A DNA stretch of 64,000 nucleotides from Methylobacillus gramineus (GTDB lineage: Bacteria; Pseudomonadota; Gammaproteobacteria; Burkholderiales; Methylophilaceae), in NCBI RefSeq assembly GCF_020532675.1, contig NZ_JAJAVE010000003.1, positions 62,001 through 126,000 on the forward strand. Direction: 5' to 3'. The notes under the pieces are model-generated. The model did not search any database. It saw only the letters and a list, made by a program, of their open reading frames with translations, and had not been told where the DNA came from. Both the position numbers and the translations under genes were made by a program. Below, in pieces: positions 57,376 to 64,000 of the stretch; position 1 is the first letter of the stretch; each line of letters opens with the position of its first letter.

Positions 57376-59808
57376 ATGTCATTCTATTCTTTACGCCCTT
57401 GCCTGCTGGCAATGGCGATTGCTTCCGCATTTCCTGCATCCGCTGCAGTGGCAGCTGAACCTGCCACTGCGGTAGTCGTGCAGCAATATGATATTGCGAC
57501 CGTGGTCTTGGCAGATGCATTAAGCCAGATTGCACAGCGTAGCGGGCAGAACATCGTCGCTGATCCTAAACTGGTCGAGGGTAAACGCGCTGGTGCCGTG
57601 CGCGGCAGTTATTCACCGCGGCAGGCGATAGAGCAAGCGCTGGTAGGGACTGGCTTGCAAGTCGTGGCGAATGAGGCAGGCGGCTTTGTTATCCGTACAG
57701 GTGCACAAGTGAGTAGCGCGTTGCAGGATAATGCCTTGCCAGAGGTGGCGGTCAAGTCGACTAGCCTGTCAGATGGCACCACAGAGGGCAGCAGCTCCTA
57801 TACCACGAAGGCGATGAATACTGCGACACGTTTGCCATTATCCATCCGTGAAACACCGCAATCCGTGACCGTCATCACACGCCAGCGCATGGATGACCAG
57901 GGCATGCTGAATATCACCGATGCGATCAAGAGCACACCAGGTATCTTCCTGAGTAATACTGATGGTCCGGGACGCCCTAATTTTGTTGCGCGTGGATTTG
58001 GTGTAAGCAATATCATGTATGACGGGTCATTGATGCCGTGGTCCTCTTTTGTTCCCAGTGCACAGGCCAATCTGGCGATGTACGACAGGGTTGAAGTGGT
58101 ACGGGGTGCAACAGGCTTGATGCAAGGCGCGGGGAACCCATCAGCAGCGGTCAACTTGGTGCGCAAGAGGCCGACCAGTGAATTCAAGGCATCGCTGACT
58201 GCCTATACTGGTAGTTGGGATAATTACGGCAGCATCCTGGATGTGGGGGGATCATTGAATGATGCTGGTACATTACGCGGACGTACTGTCGTTTCTTTGC
58301 AGGATTCAGGTAGCTTCCGGGAAGGCCAAAGCTATGACAATCATCTTTTCTATGCGGTTGGGGAAGCAGATTTAACCGAGAAAACAACGCTTACCGTGGG
58401 TGCGTTCTCACAGAAGGACAGTAGCAATGGCACTTGGTGGGGCGGTTTACCGGTTGATCAAAGCGGCAAGCATTTCAATCTCAAGCGTTCCACTTCCCTC
58501 GCGGCAAATTGGGAATACCTAGATCAGGAAATGAACAGCGTGTTCGCAATTCTAGAACACCAGTTTAATGATGACTGGAAGATGAAGTTTAATGCCACAA
58601 ACATATGGTCCAAGATTGATGGGTTGGGCACCTATATGTATAGCGATACTTCTGGTGCAACGGTGGACAGGCAGCACTGGGCATGGCGTGGTCAACAGGA
58701 TAACAAGGCCTCGAGTTACGACCTGGCAGTCAATGGGAATGTGGACTGGTTTGGGCGTCGACATGAGGTAGTAATCGGGGCCAACCGGAACCAGTTTGAT
58801 TCCAATCCGCGCGAGTATAGTACTGCTTACATCAGTAATGATGTCAATGTGTACAACTGGAGTCCAAGCAGTCTTGCCAAGCCCAATCTTTCCTATACCG
58901 GCACAGGACATACACGTACTAGCCAAGATGGTATTTATGCAACAGCGCGTTTTAATGTGGCTGATCAGCTGAAATTCATATTGGGTGCACGTCTGGATTG
59001 GTACGAGTTCGATAACTATCGTGATACCTCTGGTTACAAGGTCACACGCAATGTCACGCGCTATGCGGGCCTGATTTACGATATCAATCGGCAGCATTCG
59101 CTGTATGCGAGCTTCACTGATATTTTCAGTCCACAAAGCAGTGTTGCCAGGAGCGGCAACGTACTTAGACCGATTGACGGCGAGAATTATGAAATCGGTC
59201 TTAAAGGTGAATATTTTGAAGGCACACTCAATACCAGCATTGCCCTGTTCCAGATAGACCAGAACAATCGTGCAAGATTGGTCAGGGATGTGAGCCAATG
59301 TCTGGTCGGTGCCAGCTGCTATGAGGCATCAGGTGAGGTGCGTAGCCGGGGTGTAGATATGGAACTGCAAGGAGCTCTGCGTCCTAACTGGCAAGTGGGA
59401 GCGGGATATACCTATACCAATACCGAGTACATCAAGGATAATTCTTATGAGAAAGGCGACCGCTTTGATACGAAGTTGCCTGAGCATATGTTCAAATTGA
59501 CGACCATGTATCATCTGCTTGGCGACCTTGAGCAGTGGCGTGTTGGGGCGAATGTGTACCAGCAAAGCCGAATGCATGTGTCGGCATCTGAAGCTGGTTC
59601 GGTTGCTACGGTGCAACAAAAGGCCTACGCCGTTCTTGATGTGATCGTGGGATATAAAGTCAGTCCCAAGCTTGATCTGCAGCTCAATATCAACAACCTG
59701 CTCGACAAGCATTATTACCGTAGCATTGCCAATGGTGTGGCATGGGGGCCAACCGATGTGTACGGTGAACCTCGTAGTGCCAGGCTGACTGCCCGCTATA
59801 CATTCTAA
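57376..59808 (+). CDS. TonB-dependent siderophore receptor with signalling domain (cassette 4)
   Basis: This 810-residue receptor starts at the ATG at 57376 (AGGGAA upstream). The signal peptide ends near AVAA at 27. The STN domain is at about 36-105 (YDIATVVLADALSQIAQRSG). The plug has RETPQSVTVITRQRMDDQGML and GATGLMQGAGNPSAAVNLVR, and the barrel ends LTARYTF. The plug loop GAGNPSAAVN differs from the GNGDPGGTVN of cassettes 2 and 3, suggesting a different ligand class. A cysteine pair (QCLVGASCYE) sits in a late extracellular loop. Confidence 0.92.
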   Translation: MSFYSLRPCLLAMAIASAFPASAAVAAEPATAVVVQQYDIATVVLADALSQIAQRSGQNIVADPKLVEGKRAGAVRGSYSPRQAIEQALVGTGLQVVANEAGGFVIRTGAQVSSALQDNALPEVAVKSTSLSDGTTEGSSSYTTKAMNTATRLPLSIRETPQSVTVITRQRMDDQGMLNITDAIKSTPGIFLSNTDGPGRPNFVARGFGVSNIMYDGSLMPWSSFVPSAQANLAMYDRVEVVRGATGLMQGAGNPSAAVNLVRKRPTSEFKASLTAYTGSWDNYGSILDVGGSLNDAGTLRGRTVVSLQDSGSFREGQSYDNHLFYAVGEADLTEKTTLTVGAFSQKDSSNGTWWGGLPVDQSGKHFNLKRSTSLAANWEYLDQEMNSVFAILEHQFNDDWKMKFNATNIWSKIDGLGTYMYSDTSGATVDRQHWAWRGQQDNKASSYDLAVNGNVDWFGRRHEVVIGANRNQFDSNPREYSTAYISNDVNVYNWSPSSLAKPNLSYTGTGHTRTSQDGIYATARFNVADQLKFILGARLDWYEFDNYRDTSGYKVTRNVTRYAGLIYDINRQHSLYASFTDIFSPQSSVARSGNVLRPIDGENYEIGLKGEYFEGTLNTSIALFQIDQNNRARLVRDVSQCLVGASCYEASGEVRSRGVDMELQGALRPNWQVGAGYTYTNTEYIKDNSYEKGDRFDTKLPEHMFKLTTMYHLLGDLEQWRVGANVYQQSRMHVSASEAGSVATVQQKAYAVLDVIVGYKVSPKLDLQLNINNLLDKHYYRSIANGVAWGPTDVYGEPRSARLTARYTF

Positions 59809-59893
59809 TTCCCTGTCTTGCTAAGACCTACCCTCTCGTGTGAAAACGGGTGGGTGGATTTCTATTGCTTAATCTGTGTCTCAGAGAATAAAA

Positions 59894-59908
59894 TGAGAAC
59901 CATTCTTG
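59894..59908. promoter_or_regulatory. Fur-box-like operator upstream of fecI cassette 5
   Basis: The stretch AATGAGAACCATTCTTGTT (59892-59910) resembles the AATGAGAATCATTCTCATT form of the Fur box, although the strict 7-1-7 core TGAGAACCATTCTTG matches only 9 of 14 positions. Confidence 0.5.
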
Positions 59909-59933
59909 TTCATTGAGCATTGCTCCTGCTGCC

Positions 59934-60470
59934 ATGTCCTCGGCAATCCCACCTTCCCACACTGAGCTGTTGCGCACCCTGTATCTTGACCATCAAGGCT
60001 GGTTACAGAGTTGGCTACGCCATAAGCTGGGTTGTCGTCACCAAGCGGCTGACTTGTCGCAGGAGACGTTCAGCCGAATATTTTCGGTATCGCGAGTGGA
60101 CTTGGCGGCATTGAAAACGCCGCGAGCTTATCTCACCACCACGGCAACGCGCTTGATGATCGACCAGGCGCGGCGGCAAAAAGTGGAACAGGCCTATATG
60201 GAGGCGTTGGCTTTGTCGCAGGATGGCCTGCATGCCATTTCCCCCGAGCAGCACTTGTTGACCATGGAGGCCCTGACCATGATTGTCGGCATGCTGGATA
60301 CTATGGCCGAGAAGCCTCGCCAGGCGTTCATGCTCAGCCGGTTGGAGCATCTGACCTATCCTGAAATTGGCACTGTGCTGGGCGTCTCCAGCAGCATGGT
60401 CAAGCAGTATATCGCCCAGGCCATGGTGCATTGCCATGACATTGTGCACAGCAATGATGTGTTCGTCTGA
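59934..60470 (+). CDS. FecI-type ECF sigma factor (cassette 5)
   Basis: This 178-residue sigma factor (ATG 59934; a TTG at 59913 in frame would add seven residues) has region 2 LYLDHQGWLQSWLRHKLGCR...AADLSQETFSRIF near 16-53. Region 4 has LTYPEIGTVLGVSSSMVKQYIAQA near 141-164. It is most like the cassette 2 sigma factor (ARRQKVEQAYMEAL versus ARRRAIEEAYLAGL). The stop overlaps the fecR ATG (ATGA). Confidence 0.9.
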   Translation: MSSAIPPSHTELLRTLYLDHQGWLQSWLRHKLGCRHQAADLSQETFSRIFSVSRVDLAALKTPRAYLTTTATRLMIDQARRQKVEQAYMEALALSQDGLHAISPEQHLLTMEALTMIVGMLDTMAEKPRQAFMLSRLEHLTYPEIGTVLGVSSSMVKQYIAQAMVHCHDIVHSNDVFV

Positions 60471-61432
60471 TGACTTCATCCAGCCACATTCCCAGCATTA
60501 TCGAGCAGGCTGCACAATGGCATGCGCATATGCATTCTGGTCAGGCCAGTGCAGCAGAACAGGAAGAGTTTGAGCAATGGCGCCATGTCGATATGAAGCA
60601 TGCCGAGGCTTATGCCCGCATGGAAAAGCTCTGGTCAAGTTTTGACCATGTGCAGGATGTCCCAGGTAAGGCCACATTAAATGCCGTAATCAAGCCAGCG
60701 CGCCGTAAACGTGTGAAAACGGCAGCCAGCATATTGTCGGTGCTTATTGTGGTCGTGATCGCAGGATTGACGGCGCACACCCAGCCAGCTCGCGTCATGA
60801 TGGCGGATTACAGCACTGGCATAGGCGAGCAGCGCGTAATCCAACTCGCGGATAGCAGCCTTATTACCTTGGATACCCATAGTGCGGTGAATGTGGATTT
60901 CAGCGCCGGGCAACGCCAGGTGGAATTATTGCAAGGCAAAATGCTGATTCAGGTAGCCAAGGACAAGCAACGGCCATTCATCGTTGAAACTGCTGAAGGC
61001 ATGGCGCGGGCATTGGGCACGCAATATGCCGTCAGGCGGCAGAGGAAGGTGACGCAGGTGACAGTGCTTGAATCCAGCGTGGAAGCATGCAATCTGCAGC
61101 GAGCATGTGTGACTCTGCAACCGGGAGATTCAACTCGCCTGCAACAGGAGTTGGCAGTCAGTAAGGCGCAGGTGGATCTCCAGACCGAGATGGCCTGGAC
61201 ACAGTTCAAGCTGGTGGCCGACGATATGCCGCTGGCGGATGTTTTGCGCGAAGTGCAACGCTATCACCGTGGACATTTGTATTTCAATGCAGAAGCGATG
61301 GCTCATATCCATGTTTCAGGGGTATTCGCGCTGAATGACACTGCCCGCACCCTCAAGGTGTTGGCAGATACTACCTCGGTCAGCATGACGCAATACACTC
61401 CCTGGCTGACCATGATTAAAGTCGATAAATAA
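60470..61432 (+). CDS. FecR-type anti-sigma regulator (cassette 5)
   Basis: This 320-residue protein starts at 60470, overlapping fecI. The cytoplasmic part is IIEQAAQWHAHMHSGQASAA, in which the usual AAxWL is AAQWH. The membrane helix is near 85-102 (ASILSVLIVVVIAGLTA). The FecR domain has LADSSLITLDTHSAVN and GMARALGTQYAVRR, and the C-terminal segment MPLADVLREVQRYHRGHLYF is intact. A cysteine pair (ACNLQRACVTL) in the periplasmic part is not seen in the other four. Confidence 0.9.
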   Translation: MTSSSHIPSIIEQAAQWHAHMHSGQASAAEQEEFEQWRHVDMKHAEAYARMEKLWSSFDHVQDVPGKATLNAVIKPARRKRVKTAASILSVLIVVVIAGLTAHTQPARVMMADYSTGIGEQRVIQLADSSLITLDTHSAVNVDFSAGQRQVELLQGKMLIQVAKDKQRPFIVETAEGMARALGTQYAVRRQRKVTQVTVLESSVEACNLQRACVTLQPGDSTRLQQELAVSKAQVDLQTEMAWTQFKLVADDMPLADVLREVQRYHRGHLYFNAEAMAHIHVSGVFALNDTARTLKVLADTTSVSMTQYTPWLTMIKVDK

Positions 61433-61511
61433 AAATATTTCCCATTTACTGTCCCTACTTGAGTCTGGTGCGTCATCAATATTGAATACAACACTCAGGG
61501 AGAGTTTTTCA

Positions 61512-63917
61512 ATGCAGTCATTTCATCTCAAGCAGAAACCGGGGGCATTTGCCATACAGGTGCTGCTGGCATGTTCATTCATCGCGTTTGCCTCACAATC
61601 GGTATATGCCGACACTGCGATCCAGGCAGAAAGTCTACGTAGCTTCGATATTCCCGCAGGATCGCTCACCAGCGTACTTAACAGTTTTGCCCAGGCAACG
61701 GGCGTGGTGTTATCGTTCGACCCCGCATTGACCGCAGGCAAGAGCAGCAATGGTCTCAAGGGCAGCTATACCCTCAAGCAAGGGTTTGATGCACTCTTGC
61801 TAAATAGCCGCTTACAAGTGGCACCCACCGCTGATGGCGGTTACACATTGAAAACAGTGCCGACTACCAGCATGCAGGGAAACCCTGCTGTGTTGCCAGA
61901 AGTGGCTGTATCAGCCAATGTGGAGGCGGATGCCACCACGGAAAATAGCCAATCCTATACTTCCAACCTGGTATCCATGGGCAAAGGGCAGCAACGTCTA
62001 CGGGATATCCCACAATCAATCAGCATAGTCACGCGTCAGCGGATTGAAGATCAAAACATGACCACTGTGGCTGAGGCAATGGAACAGACGACAGGTGTGA
62101 CGGTGGTGAGTTATGGTAGTGGAACTAGCGGCCTCATGATGAGGGGCTACCAGATCCAGGCCATTCAAGTGGACGGTATTGCAGTCAATACCGACCAGGG
62201 AACGTGGGGCAACAGCAGCTTTGACCTAGCTACCTATGATCGCGTTGAAGTGTTGCGTGGTGCCGCAGGGTTGCTGCAAGGCGCGGGTGAGCCTGGAGGC
62301 ACGATTAATCTGGTGCGTAAACGAGCATTGTCAGAGTTTGCCATCAAGACGAATTTCCTCGCTGGTTCCTGGGATACCTACCGTGGAGAGTTTGATGTCA
62401 CGGGTGCTCTGGATGGCGAAGGCAGATTACGCGGAAGATTGGTGGCTATGTATGATGATCGTGGGTCATTCATTAACCATGTTAACTCGCGTAAACCCCT
62501 GCTTTATGGCACTCTCGAATATGACCTGGCCCCGCGTACCACTCTCTCAGCAGGCATTACTCTGCAGAGCATGGATGTTGTGCCTACTATCGGCTTGCCA
62601 ACCTATCTGGATGGTGGCAATCCTACTAATATCAGTCGCTCAACATTTATTGGTGCACGTTGGGACAAAAAAACTGAGCACAGCCAGAGTTATTTTGTTG
62701 AGCTGGAGCATAAGTTTGAGACTGGCGGTGAAGCCAAGCTTCGGTTGAGCGCCATGGACAGGGATATGGATGTGGAATTCATCAATGGCAATGGTTATAT
62801 TAACCGTGCAACTGGTGACTTTGCCACTCGGTCTTTAAGTGCCAAGACACGTTCCCATGATTATGGTGTGGATGCCTATGTGAGCAAGCCCATAGAGATG
62901 CTGGGTCGTGAGCATCAATTCATGGCAGGCGTGAACTCGAGAATTTACCGATTCTCGACCAATTATGCCTATGCGGGTGGACCGACACAGAATATTTTCA
63001 ATCCCAACGATGACATTGCCAAGCCTGAGTTTGTGTTTGATGATCCTAGTATTACCAAGACTACCCAGACCGGTATTTATGGCCGCGCAATTCTGCAGGT
63101 GCTGGAGAATACCAAGCTGATACTGGGCGGCAGGCTTAGTAACTGGAAAACGGAAACCAGGGATAATCCACTTGCCTCTGAAAACATCACGCAGAAATTC
63201 ACGCCTTATACCGGTCTGATTGTTGACTTGAATCAGCAGTTCTCTGTGTATGGCAGTTACAGCGACATCTTCGTGCCGCAAACTTCCCAGAAGGCGGATT
63301 TCAGCATATTGAAACCGCGGGTGGGTAAGCAGGGAGAGCTGGGGATCAAAGGTGAGTTTGATCAGGGGCGCCTGAATATGCATGCTGCCATCTTCCGCAT
63401 CATTGATGAGAACCGTCCTGTCAGTGATCCGAGCAATCCGGATTTCTCCCTGGCCTCAGGTAAGGTTCGCAGTCAGGGATTTGAAAGCGAAATCAGTGGC
63501 CGCATCATGCCAAAATGGGACCTGACAGCAGGTTATGCTTATACCGACACCAAGTATCTGGATGCAGAAGAAACGCTGCAAGGCGCTAAATTTGCGCCTA
63601 ATAATCCCAAGCATTTGTTAAAGGTATGGAACAAATACAAGCTTACTGGAGATTCAACTCAGGGGTGGAGCATCGGTGGAGGATTCAATATCAATAGTGG
63701 TATTTATGCGGTTGATAGCGGCACAACCTGGAAACAGGGAGGTTATACACTAGCATCCCTACAGGTTGCTTACCGTATCAACCCACACTGGGATATCAGT
63801 TTGACCGGTAATAACTTGTTCGACAAAAAATACTTCTCCAAAGTAGAGGGCTGGACCAGGCAAACTTTCTTTGGTGAGCCACGCAACTTCATGCTGACCT
63901 TGCGAGGTAGCTTCTAA
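61512..63917 (+). CDS. TonB-dependent siderophore receptor with signalling domain (cassette 5)
   Basis: This 801-residue receptor starts at the ATG at 61512, preceded by AGGGAGAG; a TTG frame start at 61482 lacks support. The signal peptide ends near VYA at 33. The STN domain is at about 43-110 (FDIPAGSLTSVLNSFAQATG). The plug has RDIPQSISIVTRQRIEDQNM and GAAGLLQGAGEPGGTINLVR, and the barrel ends LTLRGSF. Unlike the receptors of cassettes 2 to 4, no cysteine pair is seen in the late barrel loops. A terminator follows 24 bases after the stop. Confidence 0.92.
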   Translation: MQSFHLKQKPGAFAIQVLLACSFIAFASQSVYADTAIQAESLRSFDIPAGSLTSVLNSFAQATGVVLSFDPALTAGKSSNGLKGSYTLKQGFDALLLNSRLQVAPTADGGYTLKTVPTTSMQGNPAVLPEVAVSANVEADATTENSQSYTSNLVSMGKGQQRLRDIPQSISIVTRQRIEDQNMTTVAEAMEQTTGVTVVSYGSGTSGLMMRGYQIQAIQVDGIAVNTDQGTWGNSSFDLATYDRVEVLRGAAGLLQGAGEPGGTINLVRKRALSEFAIKTNFLAGSWDTYRGEFDVTGALDGEGRLRGRLVAMYDDRGSFINHVNSRKPLLYGTLEYDLAPRTTLSAGITLQSMDVVPTIGLPTYLDGGNPTNISRSTFIGARWDKKTEHSQSYFVELEHKFETGGEAKLRLSAMDRDMDVEFINGNGYINRATGDFATRSLSAKTRSHDYGVDAYVSKPIEMLGREHQFMAGVNSRIYRFSTNYAYAGGPTQNIFNPNDDIAKPEFVFDDPSITKTTQTGIYGRAILQVLENTKLILGGRLSNWKTETRDNPLASENITQKFTPYTGLIVDLNQQFSVYGSYSDIFVPQTSQKADFSILKPRVGKQGELGIKGEFDQGRLNMHAAIFRIIDENRPVSDPSNPDFSLASGKVRSQGFESEISGRIMPKWDLTAGYAYTDTKYLDAEETLQGAKFAPNNPKHLLKVWNKYKLTGDSTQGWSIGGGFNINSGIYAVDSGTTWKQGGYTLASLQVAYRINPHWDISLTGNNLFDKKYFSKVEGWTRQTFFGEPRNFMLTLRGSF

Positions 63918-63941
63918 TTACAAGCGTAGTGAGTATCCATG

Positions 63942-63978
63942 ACCCCTTCCAGAAATAATATGGAGGGGGTTTTGTATT
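63942..63978 (+). terminator. terminator after receptor of cassette 5
   Basis: ACCCCTTCCA pairs with TGGAGGGGGT (10 bp with one G-T pair) around a GAAATAATA loop, followed by TTTTGTATT. Confidence 0.85.
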
Positions 63979-64000
63979 ATGCGGGCCACAGATAGGGAGT

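Overview
The window is a chromosomal replication-origin region from a Gram-negative bacterium. I infer a betaproteobacterium, most likely of the Methylophilaceae (Methylobacillus/Methylovorus type). The reasons are the order dnaN-dnaA / rpmH-rnpA-yidD-yidC-mnmE / mnmG-rsmG-parA-parB-atpIBEFHAGDC-glmU-glmS, a PEP-CTERM protein, and repeated FecI-FecR-TonB-receptor cassettes. The genus is inferred from gene order and protein style only; no database search was possible.

Region 1 (1-22,220) is the conserved core. dnaN (cut by the left edge) and dnaA read leftwards. DnaA-box-like 9-mers lie on both sides of dnaA. rpmH, rnpA, yidD, yidC and mnmE read rightwards and end at a terminator shared with a convergent choice-of-anchor/PEP-CTERM surface protein. 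Two tandem parS sites precede mnmG-rsmG-parA-parB, so the segregation proteins and their binding site sit together beside the origin. A complete F1Fo ATP synthase operon with atpI follows, then glmU and glmS (UDP-GlcNAc precursor supply).

Region 2 (22,221-29,200) is accessory. It holds a small two-helix membrane protein, a decayed stretch containing a broken copy of part of a sensor kinase, a cytosolic Csp3-like copper storage protein, an OmpR-type response regulator with its kinase, and a four-PAS GGDEF/EAL protein.

Region 3 (29,200-33,412) is the first iron-uptake signalling cassette (FecI sigma factor, FecR anti-sigma factor, FecA-type receptor). Its fecR is frameshifted.

Region 4 (33,413-41,390) is the most unusual part. 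A 1856-residue glutamate synthase large subunit is preceded by three NtrC-type palindromes and a consensus sigma-54 promoter. It is followed not by gltD but by a CysJ-like NADPH/FAD/FMN diflavin reductase. The synthase has an altered Fe-S cysteine spacing, an insertion before the FMN domain and a long C-terminal extension. I propose that the two form a glutamate synthase with a different electron-input partner, controlled by nitrogen status.

Region 5 (41,391-46,730) holds a secreted DUF4198-like protein and a MacA-MacB-outer-membrane-factor exporter in one operon.

Region 6 (46,731-63,978) holds four tandem FecI-FecR-FecA cassettes, each with a Fur-box-like sequence before fecI and each with overlapping fecI/fecR genes. 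Cassettes 2 and 3 look like an old tandem duplication. Cassette 4 has a terminator-like hairpin in its leader and a FecR lacking a motif the other four share. I saw no tRNA, rRNA, CRISPR array or insertion sequence.
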